Shown one piece after another: positions 43,793 through 52,531 of a stretch of 64,000 nucleotides of DNA (positions are counted from its first letter, which is position 1; the number at the start of each line of letters is the position of its first letter). The notes below the pieces were generated by a model. It was not told the origin of the DNA and made no database searches. It saw nothing but the letters and a program-made list of their open reading frames with translations. A program made the position numbers and the translations under genes. Source of the DNA: Candidatus Scalindua sp. (GTDB taxonomy: Bacteria > Planctomycetota > Brocadiia > Brocadiales > Scalinduaceae); assembly GCA_021776915.1 (NCBI GenBank), contig JAIQZU010000033.1, positions 62,001-126,000 of the forward strand. Reading direction: 5' to 3'.

Positions 43793-45247
43793 TTATATTG
43801 ATTGCATTTCATGTACCAGTTCCTTTGTGTTCACAATGGCAATGCTGGATTTATAATCACTCATGGCATATGGAACGACCAATGAGTCATTATGCTGCAT
43901 GACGCCACAGGTATAGAGAGCATTGGGAACATATCCCTCTCTTTCTTCTTCGTTTGGGGCCAGGAAAGGTTCTTTCAAGCGGCCAATGACGTGAAATGGA
44001 TCTTTTAGATCAAGCAAGATCGCGCCTATGCAATACTGCCGCATAACTCCAACGCCGTGAGTCAAAAGAATCCATCCTTCAGGGGTCTCAACAGGAGACC
44101 CACAATTACCAATTTGAACCATTTCCCATGGTTTCGAAGGTTTATAAAGAAGTTCAGCTTTTCCCCAGAAGTTTATATTATCTGAAGTCATGATATAGAG
44201 GTTTTCATTATCTTGCCGTGATATCATCATGTACAGGCCTCCAATCTTTCGTGGGAAGAGAGCCATGCCCTTATTCTGTACCGCCGCTCCATTCAGGGTG
44301 ATAGATTCGAAGTTAATAAAATTTGGCGTCTTCAAAAGCTGTGGCATGAATTTGTTACCACTATAAGCCGTATAGGTGGCATAATACATCATACTGCCAT
44401 CTTCGTCAAAAAACTGTACAAACCGCGCATCCTCAATACCCTTTGACTCGGCATGAGAAAAAGGAAATAATACTCGTTCACTTATATGACTATTTGGATC
44501 ATAGTCCATTGCATAATTCGTTTCTGCCAGAGATATTATATCATCAAAGGCTTCTATGGTTCTGGAAGAGGCCAGGTTAATATCACATAATTCGTCAATA
44601 ACTTCTTTCAATCTAAATATGTCAAATTCCAAATCAAGTTTATGCATAACCAGGTCCGAAACATACTCGTCACACCCTATTTCCGTCAATTTCTTCCTGA
44701 AAATGATTTTGTTATATTTTTTATTTGGGGCATGTTTACCCGTACCAACGAATCGACTGACAGGATTGATAGTGACCTCATTATCTTTATCAATAATACC
44801 GGTTCTGAAGGCAATTGAGGAAATGTGACCTTCGCCTACAGCTCTAAAACTCATAATAAAATGCGTGGATCCCTCGGGAATATTGTTCTGATCATCATGT
44901 GGAACTATGGAAGGATTAAAAAAAGCAGCCGATTCTATGGAATACTCGTTCGAGAAAAAAGCTCCAAACAGCTGTTTGCGTTCTTCAGGGACCTGGATTT
45001 CGTTGTCCAGCGCCTTTGTTGCATTTTCATAGTTATGAAGCAATACCTGCTTGAACTTTTTATGCCGGTGCTGAAAGCCTTTCATGACAACTTCCAGCTG
45101 CTCATTTACCTGCTGATCTGTCAGGGTAAGGATTCTATTAAAAATCTGTTGCATCCGGTTTTTATCTCCCGGTATAAAGCTTTTGAGAATTACCCGGGTG
45201 GGATCAGGCGCTATACTGATCTTTGTTCTTTCAACTGCAATAGGCAT
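43793..45247 (-). CDS. GH130-family protein with N-terminal helical domain
   Basis: GH130 enzymes cleave mannosides, mostly by phosphorolysis giving alpha-mannose 1-phosphate. The first 110 residues are helical and absent from short GH130 proteins. The five-bladed propeller carries FIMSFRAVGEGHISS, GIEDARFVQFFDEDG with the family's catalytic Asp, YYATYTAYSG, LFPRKIGGLYMMISRQDNEN and LLTHGVGVMRQYCIG. The ATG at 45247 is chosen because aaggaga lies 7 bases upstream. The gene at 52532-53989 is a paralogue of the same layout. The exact mannoside is unknown. Confidence 0.88.
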   Translation of the reverse strand: MPIAVERTKISIAPDPTRVILKSFIPGDKNRMQQIFNRILTLTDQQVNEQLEVVMKGFQHRHKKFKQVLLHNYENATKALDNEIQVPEERKQLFGAFFSNEYSIESAAFFNPSIVPHDDQNNIPEGSTHFIMSFRAVGEGHISSIAFRTGIIDKDNEVTINPVSRFVGTGKHAPNKKYNKIIFRKKLTEIGCDEYVSDLVMHKLDLEFDIFRLKEVIDELCDINLASSRTIEAFDDIISLAETNYAMDYDPNSHISERVLFPFSHAESKGIEDARFVQFFDEDGSMMYYATYTAYSGNKFMPQLLKTPNFINFESITLNGAAVQNKGMALFPRKIGGLYMMISRQDNENLYIMTSDNINFWGKAELLYKPSKPWEMVQIGNCGSPVETPEGWILLTHGVGVMRQYCIGAILLDLKDPFHVIGRLKEPFLAPNEEEREGYVPNALYTCGVMQHNDSLVVPYAMSDYKSSIAIVNTKELVHEMQSI

Positions 45248-45462
45248 CTGTTCTCCTTGAATATTTATGTTGTCGATTCTGAGAATACGCAATCATATAA
45301 AGTCACCTTGTAAAATCAACTATTTTCTTAGATTGTAAAGTATATTATATACCCAAAAAATCATAAAATATTTTAAATATTTTCTCAGTAGTGTCAGGTT
45401 AGGTTTTTGCATGTAACACGTAGACCAATCCTTTAGGTTTGCTTTCGTACATTAAGCGCAAG

Positions 45463-45519
45463 GCTGCCCGCCTGCCCGCCCGGCAATCCGTTCGGACGGG
45501 TACCTATTCGGGCAGGAAC
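45463..45519. repeat. GC-rich REP-like sequence, longest example
   Basis: It is a dense arrangement of tgcccg and its complement cgggca, with gcctgcccgcccggc and ttcggacgggta and ttcgggcaggaac in order. It is imperfectly palindromic and lies in otherwise AT-rich spacer DNA. Confidence 0.6.
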
Positions 45520-45563
45520 TCACGCCATAGGCGAATCTGCCTCCGGCACGACCTCGCCCTACG

Positions 45564-45608
45564 TATCTTCCGACAGATATCACATAAATAACCTGATATC
45601 TGCGAATC
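45564..45608. repeat. Repeat A, copy 1
   Basis: This 45-base sequence centred on cataaataacctg matches 48288-48332 in 39 of 45 positions, same orientation. In this copy it is followed 29 bases later by repeat B. Confidence 0.7.
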
Positions 45609-45637
45609 AATCTGTTATTGAGATAAGAGTTTTAAAT

Positions 45638-45678
45638 AAATACATTACATTAACAAACCGGGAAATATTAACGATAAT
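45638..45678. repeat. Repeat B, copy 1
   Basis: A 41-base sequence starting aaatacattacatt and ending taacgataat, matched by 52372-52412 in 34 of 41 positions, same orientation. Confidence 0.65.
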
Positions 45679-45867
45679 ATTGGTAAATGCAGAGAATTGA
45701 TGGAATGCTGATGTTTCAAATGTTTTCTGAAATGCATGCATTTCCAACATTCAAAAATATACCAGCATCAATAATGAGATTGTAGACTTTGTCGACGTGT
45801 CAAAGAGACCAGGGATATATTTCTGACATATCAAAAACTTTGATTAGCTGAAAAAAATCTTCTTAAG

Positions 45868-46980
45868 TTATAAAGAAGCCCCGGTCTCTGGGTCCTGGCC
45901 ATAGTTTTTGCATAATGTTGCTAATATATCCTCATGTGTTATCCCTATATTCATCACTGAATCACAACCTCCGTAATAAATTAGGATTGTGCCATTATCT
46001 TTACGAATAGCCCCGCAGGTAAATACCACATTTGGAACATGAACATAATCAGAATCCTTTACCCTGCAATCTGCCTTAGATGGGAATAAGATAGGTAAAT
46101 TAGAAACTTTTACTCTTGTAGGATCACCCAAATCATGCAATGCTACACTAAGTACATATGGATTACCATCCATAGTAGCACGGACACCATGAAATATACT
46201 GAGCCACCCATATTTGGTCTTTATTGGAGGCGCCCCAGGTCCTATCTTATCAGAAAGTGCACTTGGCCCTCCACCTGTCTTAATAATCGGTTTTTTCAGC
46301 AAATTCCATGAATTTAATTTCCAATCTTTCGTGAAACCTATCATTATCTGTGTATTTGCCCCTCCTATATTGCTTTCATTATTTAATCGAAATAATCCAA
46401 TATAACTATCATTTATCTTCTCAGGAAAGATCACCCCATTTCTCATATTTCTATTGAAGAGAGGACCATATCGAGTGAATGTTCTGAAGTCCTTTGTGGT
46501 TGCTAATGATACACGTACTCTGTCTTTTATACGGGCATGATATGCGCTGTAAGTAATAAGATAATTGTTGCCTAGTTTGATTATTCGTGGATCCTCAACT
46601 CCTCCTTTTTCATTCTCAATAATTATTTTTTCATTAACTCCTTCTGCAAAAGAATCTTTTTCAGAACATGGAAGCATAGCAGGATAAGATTCAACTTTCC
46701 ACCCGGTAAAACCATTCCTGCTTTTGGCTAAACCCAATATAGATACACCATTACGTAGATGGGATCGAAAAAGCATTAGTGTCTTACCATCATGTTCTAT
46801 AATCCCTGCATTATGCACAGTCTTTACCTGAAATTCAGGAGCAGTCCATACCTTATTGATGTCATGAGATGTGAGAATCGGGTTATCAGGAAACCTATAA
46901 ACCGGATTATTTAAATCTACAACTGCTTTTTTACCATTAGGTATATCAATCTCGCAGGTCACTAAATCATACTTTTTCAT
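45868..46980 (-). CDS. GH130-family glycoside phosphorylase, short form
   Basis: The 370-residue protein is a single GH130 propeller. It has PEFQVKTVHNAGIIEHDGK, FRSHLRNGVSILGLAKS, GGVEDPRIIKLGNNYLITYSAY with the catalytic Asp of VEDPR, GAPPIKTKYGWLSIFHGV and a late ILIYYGGCDSVMNIG. This layout is like known beta-mannoside or mannosylglucose phosphorylases, so release of mannose 1-phosphate is likely. It lies 9 bases after the GT4 gene and shares its transcript. Confidence 0.9.
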   Translation of the reverse strand: MKKYDLVTCEIDIPNGKKAVVDLNNPVYRFPDNPILTSHDINKVWTAPEFQVKTVHNAGIIEHDGKTLMLFRSHLRNGVSILGLAKSRNGFTGWKVESYPAMLPCSEKDSFAEGVNEKIIIENEKGGVEDPRIIKLGNNYLITYSAYHARIKDRVRVSLATTKDFRTFTRYGPLFNRNMRNGVIFPEKINDSYIGLFRLNNESNIGGANTQIMIGFTKDWKLNSWNLLKKPIIKTGGGPSALSDKIGPGAPPIKTKYGWLSIFHGVRATMDGNPYVLSVALHDLGDPTRVKVSNLPILFPSKADCRVKDSDYVHVPNVVFTCGAIRKDNGTILIYYGGCDSVMNIGITHEDILATLCKNYGQDPETGASL

Positions 46981-46989
46981 TTTTCTCTT

Positions 46990-48015
46990 CTATTGCTTTA
47001 AAGACAGTATCTTATTATAAACTTTTACATAATCCTCTACCATCTTTTCGACATCAAAATGTGTTTCAACCCTTTTTCTGCAATCCATCCTATTGATCTT
47101 GCCAATTTTCTTAATACACGCAACAGCTTCCTTAACATTATTTACGATAAATCCTGTTTTGTTATTTTCTATGACTTCTTTTATTGAACCAAGATCAAAA
47201 CCGATAACTGGAGTTCCGCACGCCATGGCCTCTGGCATGACCAATCCAAATCGTTCAGGTCTCATCACTGGATGAAGAAGCGCTAAAGCATTGCCTAATA
47301 GTTCATCTTTATCAGTAGGTCCAACAGGACCGATAAACTTAATTTGATCATCATCGATATATGGCTCAATCTTTTCTTTATAATAATTCTTCTCTTGTAT
47401 AATGCCTGCAATAATCAGCTTTTTATTTGATTTTTGTGCAATTTTTATTGCTTCATATGTCCCTTTCTCATAACATATCCTCCCGAGGAACACAAGATTA
47501 TCTCCACCGATAGGATTGTATCTGAACTCATCTACATTGATACCGTTGTGCACCGTAGCAACATAATTAAGTTTTTCATACCTGTCAGAATCACTAATAG
47601 AAACATAATGGGTGTTATCATTGTATTTCTCATATACCGGATAAATGTCAGGAGAGGAAAATCCATGTATAGTTGTCACGACTGGTGTTTTTACAAGTTT
47701 AGAATATGTCAATGCAGGAAAATCGAAATGATTGTGGATTATGTCAAATTCATCTGCTCTTTCAAACACTTCTGATATATGTAAGAGTTTCCACACATCG
47801 GCATTAATGCTTTTGTCTTCTTCATATCCTTTTGGACATATTGCATGATGTTTTGCTTTGGTTATACTATCCTTTGTTGCAAATAAGGTCACATCGTGCC
47901 CTCTCTTGACCAATCCTTCAGTTATATTGCTTGCAACAAGCTCCCAGGGTCCGTAATTTTTTGGCGGAGTTCTCCATGCAATCGGAGCAAGCATTGCAAT
48001 CTTTATTTTTTTCAT
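46990..48015 (-). CDS. GT4-family glycosyltransferase
   Basis: The 341-residue cytoplasmic retaining glycosyltransferase has a GT-B fold. The N-terminal domain has IAWRTPPKNYGPWELVASN and the G-rich acceptor loop. The C-terminal domain has LVFLGRICYEKGTYEAIKIA and RPERFGLVMPEAMACGTPVIG, the E-x7-E sugar-nucleotide motif. A short GT4 of this kind next to GH130 suggests mannosyl transfer, but the donor cannot be read from sequence. It is the first gene of a two-gene unit with the GH130 gene at 45868-46980. Confidence 0.88.
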   Translation of the reverse strand: MKKIKIAMLAPIAWRTPPKNYGPWELVASNITEGLVKRGHDVTLFATKDSITKAKHHAICPKGYEEDKSINADVWKLLHISEVFERADEFDIIHNHFDFPALTYSKLVKTPVVTTIHGFSSPDIYPVYEKYNDNTHYVSISDSDRYEKLNYVATVHNGINVDEFRYNPIGGDNLVFLGRICYEKGTYEAIKIAQKSNKKLIIAGIIQEKNYYKEKIEPYIDDDQIKFIGPVGPTDKDELLGNALALLHPVMRPERFGLVMPEAMACGTPVIGFDLGSIKEVIENNKTGFIVNNVKEAVACIKKIGKINRMDCRKRVETHFDVEKMVEDYVKVYNKILSLKQ

Positions 48016-48165
48016 TTAACAACACCTGAATTGAACATTTTATATTACCTTTTATTTGTGAGTTACCTGACGCTGGAATAGTGCTATGGGATAGTGCTAT
48101 GATATATTACATTAAGATTACTATCAGTTTTTGTCAATCCCAAACCATTTGTATGCTTTACATAT

Positions 48166-48212
48166 TATTTAAGGACACAATAACACTGGAAAAATCAGTA
48201 GTTATGTTTTTG
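48166..48212. repeat. Repeat C, copy 2
   Basis: It matches 43425-43471 in 44 of 47 bases, same orientation. Confidence 0.8.
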
Positions 48213-48287
48213 CACAATTCAGAATACAGTAAAATTGTGTGGTCATTATAACAGTGGATATTATAATATGGGGGAACTTTATGATAC

Positions 48288-48332
48288 TATCTTCGGAAAG
48301 ATATCTCATAAATAACCTGTTATTTGCAAATC
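48288..48332. repeat. Repeat A, copy 2
   Basis: It matches 45564-45608 in 39 of 45 bases. Its right end runs into the GH130 fragment. Confidence 0.7.
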
Positions 48333-48375
48333 GTCATTATGATATCGAAAAGATATTCCTTGAAAGTAATGAAAG
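48323..48375 (+). pseudogene. Fragment of a GH130 gene
   Basis: These 53 bases match 52703-52755 inside the GH130 gene at 52532-53989, with only two mismatches. In the GH130 frame they would encode FANRHYDIEKIFLESNE-like sequence, the end of the helical N-terminal domain. The fragment stops at the ATG (48369) that begins the SIS gene and is out of frame with it. Confidence 0.8.
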
Positions 48376-49403
48376 ATTATTTACTTATTAAAGACATGAT
48401 GGCAACAGTAGAATACATCAGGGCGCTCGATCCCGACAAGATCATCGCTTTCCTTCCCAGCATAAAAAAAGATAACCTATTTTTTACAGGCGAAGGATCT
48501 TCCCGGATCTTCCCTGCCCATAACGCCATCTATAACTTATTAAAGAGTCGTTCCGGGATAACAGCCATCACCGAAAGCGCAACGCAGGCGCTGGAATATG
48601 ATCTGAATGATTATACTGTAATCGCCGCCTCAAACTCCGGAAGGACAAAAGAAGTGGTCAGGTTACTGCAGCATCTCAAGGCCTTAAACCACAATAATAT
48701 AATAGCCCTGACGACCGATAACAGATCGCCCATCGCTACCCTGGCCGATGCCGCATATCAGCTATCCTGTGGGCCGGAAGGCGCCGTGTCGGCCACCAAA
48801 TCGGTGATGGAACAAGCGCTGTTTTATGATATTTTATTGAGAAAACTGACAGGTCAACCTCTGCCTGACCTTACCAGACTGGCTGATTTACTAAAGCGGG
48901 TCCTTGAAATAAAAATACCACCAGATATTATTGAACAAGCTGCCCGGGCAGAGACGCACTATTTTGCAGGCCGAAACAATGGCGTGGCAGAAGAACTGAC
49001 GCTCAAAGCCAATGAGATCACGAGAAAAAAATCAGGCTTTCTTGAAGGAACCTATGCTGTTCACGGTATAGAGGAAGTGATGACTAAGAATGATTTTCTC
49101 CTGATTATCGAACCTTTTCCTCAGGAAGAGGAAAAATTCAATGACGTATTCAGCAAAGTAATCGGCCTGCCGATCATAGCCATTGCCGGCAGAAAAACGT
49201 CTTTTACAACGATTAAGATTCCGGAAGATAACGATTTCAGTAGCTATTTACAACTGGCCGCCGGGTGGAATTTATTGCTTAACATCGGCCTGAAAAATAA
49301 AGTTGACATAGATCAGCCACAACGGGCAAGAAAAATTGGCAATGTATATACGGAAACAACAGATAATAAAAAATGCGGCAGTCATCGTCGCCCATCCGGA
49401 TGA
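48369..49403 (+). CDS. SIS-domain sugar-phosphate isomerase/deaminase
   Basis: A protein of about 344 residues with two SIS domains like AgaS, FrlB and the isomerase half of GlmS. The first has FFTGEGSSRIFPAHNA and VIAASNSGRTKEVVRLL, the sugar-phosphate-binding serines. GPEGAVSATKSVMEQAL and KSGFLEGTYAVHGIEEVM follow. It probably handles an amino-sugar phosphate. Codons before 48369 come from a GH130 fragment, so the ATG at 48369 (or 48396) is the likely start. It is richer in GC than the genes outside 48.37-52.31 kb. Its end overlaps the next gene by 62 bases. Confidence 0.82.
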   Translation: MKDYLLIKDMMATVEYIRALDPDKIIAFLPSIKKDNLFFTGEGSSRIFPAHNAIYNLLKSRSGITAITESATQALEYDLNDYTVIAASNSGRTKEVVRLLQHLKALNHNNIIALTTDNRSPIATLADAAYQLSCGPEGAVSATKSVMEQALFYDILLRKLTGQPLPDLTRLADLLKRVLEIKIPPDIIEQAARAETHYFAGRNNGVAEELTLKANEITRKKSGFLEGTYAVHGIEEVMTKNDFLLIIEPFPQEEEKFNDVFSKVIGLPIIAIAGRKTSFTTIKIPEDNDFSSYLQLAAGWNLLLNIGLKNKVDIDQPQRARKIGNVYTETTDNKKCGSHRRPSG

Positions 49404-49992
49404 TGAAACGCTCTGGGCAGGCGGCACAATTTTGATGAATCCTGCGTTTAAGTGGCAGATCATCACCCTTTGCCGCGGCGATGATCCTGATCGCGCTCCA
49501 AAATTTAATGAGGCGCTTAAAGTTTTACATGCTGAAGGGAAAATGGGAGGACTCGAAGATGGTCCAGAGCAAAAACCGCTGAAACCACAAGAAATCAAAA
49601 AGACTATTTTTTCGCTTTTACCTCACCTGGAATATGACATCATTATCACTCATAATCTGAAAGGTGAATATACCAGACACCGCAGACACGAAGAGATTGG
49701 GCGGGAGGTCCTCGGTCTCTGGAAAAAAAGGAAATTACTTGCCAGGGAATTATGGCTCTTTGCCTATGAAGATGGCGGCGGAGAATATCTGCCCCGTCCA
49801 AGGCCAGATGCTGATCTGGCGACAAAGTTACCAAAAAATATCTGGCAGCAGAAACTGCGGATCATTACAGGAATTTATGATTTTTCCGGTCATAGTTTTG
49901 AGGCCAGAACAACACCTGCCACAGAGGCTTTTTACCGTTTTACCGATCATGAAATTATTGAAAAACAAATTGACAGGAGGTTTTTGACATGA
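49342..49992 (+). CDS. PIG-L/LmbE-family N-deacetylase
   Basis: The 216-residue zinc hydrolase removes N-acetyl groups from glucosamine-type glycans (PIG-L, MshB, BshB family). It has AHPDDETLWAGG, with the metal ligands His and Asp, near residue 20, and THNLKGEYTRHRRHEEIG, holding the third ligand and catalytic histidine. The ATG at 49342 is preferred over a TTG two codons earlier. It overlaps the SIS gene by 62 bases and the GT4 gene by 4 bases (ATGA), so the three are tightly coupled. Confidence 0.85.
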   Translation: MYIRKQQIIKNAAVIVAHPDDETLWAGGTILMNPAFKWQIITLCRGDDPDRAPKFNEALKVLHAEGKMGGLEDGPEQKPLKPQEIKKTIFSLLPHLEYDIIITHNLKGEYTRHRRHEEIGREVLGLWKKRKLLARELWLFAYEDGGGEYLPRPRPDADLATKLPKNIWQQKLRIITGIYDFSGHSFEARTTPATEAFYRFTDHEIIEKQIDRRFLT

Positions 49993-51131
49993 AGGTATTA
50001 GTCTTATATGATTATCCGGCTTCACCGGGAGGCCTTGCGACTCAAGGGGAGTTATTATATCGCGGTCTTAAAGAGGCAGGCGTCGATGTCTATCCCGTCA
50101 ATTTTGAATCGGCACAGGAAAAGGAATGGTACTACCGCTGGTTTAAACCTGATATCGTCGTCGGCATCGGCTACTGGGGGCATACTCCCCACCTTGTACT
50201 TCATCCCCAGCAATACGGTGCGCAGGCAGTCCCCTGGCTGGTGGCAGATGGTTACATTGCCAATTATCAGGAAATTTTAAATGATCTGCCGCTCATCCTG
50301 GTCACCTCAAGCTGGGTCAAAGAGGTCTATATCCGTGACGGTATCAAGGGTGATAATATCGAAGTCTTGCCTGTCGGCTGCGATACCGATGCTTTTCGTC
50401 CCGTCGACAAAAGTGATCCCAAAGTAGCTGTGGTCCGCGAAGCGCTGGGGATCAAGTCCGATGAAACGATGATTTTGACCGTTGGCGGTGACGCCGCATC
50501 TAAAGGCGCTCACGAAGTAATGCAGGCGCTGGCAATCAATAATATCAAAGCCCCCCCCTGGCGATATGTCTGTAAAGTCTGGCCTCAGGAAAGAACGCAA
50601 CTGCAAAATCTGGCCGATTTGAAATTGGCAGAACAACTGGGTATCGATAAAAATATTATTTACACAATGAACAGGGTTTCTCGAAATTTTATGCCTTATT
50701 TAATAAATGCCTGCGATATCTACGCAGCCCCTTCACGGTTAGAAGGTTTTGGCATGCCCCAGATTGAGGCGGGCGCTTGCGCTAAACCGGTTATCGGCAT
50801 CAGAGCAATGGCCATGCTCGATACCCTGATCCACGGCAAAACGGCCTTGTTGGCAGAGGTTGCCCAGGAAATCCTGCTAAAAGAAACGACCCTCGGTGCG
50901 GAATCGGGTTATGCAGAAAGACACCGCTATGTTTTTGATAAACCAAGAACCGTTGATTATCGCGCCAGCGTGTATGACATTGCCAATTATCTGATGGATC
51001 TCATGGAGAAACCTGAGTTGCGTCTCAAGTTGGGTCAGGCCGCCCGTCAACATGTCGTCGAAAATTATGATTATCGAATAGTCACCAAACGCTTTGTAGA
51101 AATAATCAAAAACAGGTTTGGCCTCTCATAG
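49989..51131 (+). CDS. GT4-family glycosyltransferase in the cassette
   Basis: The 380-residue GT-B enzyme has an N-terminal acceptor domain with YDYPASPGGLATQGELLYRG. A C-terminal donor domain has ILTVGGDAASKGAHEVMQAL and RLEGFGMPQIEAGACAKPVIG, the E-x7-E motif. The ribosome site aggagg lies 6 bases before the ATG, which overlaps the deacetylase stop. A GT4 next to a PIG-L deacetylase recalls bacillithiol and mycothiol synthesis (BshA/BshB), where GlcNAc is transferred and then deacetylated. The acceptor is unknown. It has 58% GC in some 60-base stretches. Confidence 0.87.
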   Translation: MKVLVLYDYPASPGGLATQGELLYRGLKEAGVDVYPVNFESAQEKEWYYRWFKPDIVVGIGYWGHTPHLVLHPQQYGAQAVPWLVADGYIANYQEILNDLPLILVTSSWVKEVYIRDGIKGDNIEVLPVGCDTDAFRPVDKSDPKVAVVREALGIKSDETMILTVGGDAASKGAHEVMQALAINNIKAPPWRYVCKVWPQERTQLQNLADLKLAEQLGIDKNIIYTMNRVSRNFMPYLINACDIYAAPSRLEGFGMPQIEAGACAKPVIGIRAMAMLDTLIHGKTALLAEVAQEILLKETTLGAESGYAERHRYVFDKPRTVDYRASVYDIANYLMDLMEKPELRLKLGQAARQHVVENYDYRIVTKRFVEIIKNRFGLS

Positions 51132-51144
51132 AAAGGCAGTGAAG

Positions 51145-52314
51145 ATGACTACACAAATTGAAGCCGCTAAAAAAGCAGCCCTGGAAGTATTATTACATAA
51201 TGCCAGAGGCCCCTTTGATGATCTCCCCCGCACCGCCGGCTGGGGATATCCGGAACCTTATACCAGAGATCTGATGATCGCCGGTCTCGGCATTCTGGTC
51301 TCCTGTAATAAAAAGCTGATAGAGTCACTGGATAACGTTCTAAAAACCATGGTTAGAAATCAAAGTCCTTTAGGACATATCCCTTCGCTGGTCCATGATC
51401 CCGAAGACAGAGGCGCCAGTGATACGACACCCTTGTTTTTATTGACTGCCGCTATCTATCAAAAAGTTAGAGGCCAGAAGAAATACCTTCAAAAAGCGAT
51501 CAAAAAGGCGCTGACATGGATGGAGTATCAATCTCCAGCTAATAGAACGCTTGTCGCCCAGATGCCGACCACTGACTGGCGTGATGAGCAGTGGGTAATG
51601 GGGTTTGGTCTTTATGTAAACACGCTGGTCTATAGTTATCTCTCTCTTTTGAATCAGCAGGCAAAGGCTGACAATTTTAAAAAAAACATGAATCTGCCGG
51701 TTACCGATGAACACAGTAAGAACAAGCCAGATCTGGAAGGCTTTAGACTTAATGATAAACCCTATCTGGCGCTCTGGACATATAAGATATATAACAGTGA
51801 CCGCTTTGATCTTTTTGGCAACAGCCTGGCCATCCTGAGCGGAATTGTTTCAGAAGATCAGGCCGGAAAAATTATTAACTGGCTGGAAAAAGAGTGTAAG
51901 GCGATGCAGACAAGAAAGCAGTTAGCCATATTATTGCCACCAAATTTATTGCCCTATATCGAACCTCAAGATCCTGACTGGCGCAAGCGCTATGCTGATT
52001 TTAATAAGCCTGGTGAATACCACAATGGCGGTATCTGGCCCTTTATTTGCGGTTTCTATATTGCCGCTTTAGTCGCGGCTAAGAAAATTTCCCTTGCCGA
52101 AAAAAAACTTGCACTTTTGACAGAATTGGTCATACCGGCGCGTCAGAAAAAGGTGAGCCATGGTTTTAATGAATGGTTCAAAGCTCAGGATGGGACCCCG
52201 CAAGGGAATGACTGGCAAACCTGGTCTGCGTCCATGTATTTATATGCCGCAGAGTGTGTCGACCGGGAAAGAACCCCTTTTTTTGAAGAGATCCGTCAAG
52301 TGAAAGAGAAATAA
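51145..52314 (+). CDS. Alpha/alpha-barrel glycoside hydrolase, GH100-like
   Basis: A protein of about 389 residues with the repeated helix pattern of six-hairpin glycosidases. Conserved-looking stretches are GYPEPYTRDLMIAGLG, ASDTTPLFLLTAAIYQK, TTDWRDEQWVMGFGLYVN, EYHNGGIWPFICGFYIAAL and GNDWQTWSASMYLYAAE. These resemble neutral/alkaline invertases (GH100) and amylo-alpha-1,6-glucosidase-like enzymes. There is no signal peptide, so it acts in the cytoplasm. The ATG at 51145 follows aaaggcagtgaag and is 13 bases after the GT4 stop. The substrate is uncertain. Confidence 0.75.
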   Translation: MTTQIEAAKKAALEVLLHNARGPFDDLPRTAGWGYPEPYTRDLMIAGLGILVSCNKKLIESLDNVLKTMVRNQSPLGHIPSLVHDPEDRGASDTTPLFLLTAAIYQKVRGQKKYLQKAIKKALTWMEYQSPANRTLVAQMPTTDWRDEQWVMGFGLYVNTLVYSYLSLLNQQAKADNFKKNMNLPVTDEHSKNKPDLEGFRLNDKPYLALWTYKIYNSDRFDLFGNSLAILSGIVSEDQAGKIINWLEKECKAMQTRKQLAILLPPNLLPYIEPQDPDWRKRYADFNKPGEYHNGGIWPFICGFYIAALVAAKKISLAEKKLALLTELVIPARQKKVSHGFNEWFKAQDGTPQGNDWQTWSASMYLYAAECVDRERTPFFEEIRQVKEK

Positions 52315-52371
52315 CCCTGAAGTAACAAGGGCAAAGATGGAAAATTTGCAATTTGATGTTTTATGGCAACG

Positions 52372-52412
52372 AAATACATTACATTGACAAGCGTGGAGAC
52401 ACTAACGATAAT
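52372..52412. repeat. Repeat B, copy 2
   Basis: It matches 45638-45678 in 34 of 41 bases, same orientation. It lies between the cassette and the GH130 gene that follows. Confidence 0.65.
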
Positions 52413-52531
52413 GGCAGCAGTTTCCATGATCCAATATTGTAAAATGGGCTTGTACGAACAATTTGGGTATAATAGACGGTAATTATTCCCACAATACGCA
52501 ATCTTGCAGAAAAAGGAGGCATGTTCATTTA

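Larger units (their letters stand above)
45248..45867. other. Intergenic region with REP-like sequence and repeats A and B
   Basis: It contains a GC-rich REP-like stretch (45463-45519), repeat A copy 1 (45564-45608) and repeat B copy 1 (45638-45678). No coding frame is supported. The upstream part should hold the GH130 gene promoter. Confidence 0.5.
48016..48368. other. Mosaic intergenic region: repeat C, repeat A, GH130 fragment
   Basis: This spacer between divergent genes is built of three pieces found elsewhere in the window: repeat C (48166-48212), repeat A (48288-48332) and the start of a GH130 gene fragment (48323-48375). The segments overlap or abut, so the region has been rearranged. 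Confidence 0.65.

Noticed and set aside
48324-48368. N-terminal extension of the SIS protein from a TTG
   Set aside because: This DNA is a GH130 fragment read in the wrong frame, so it is unlikely to be part of the SIS protein.
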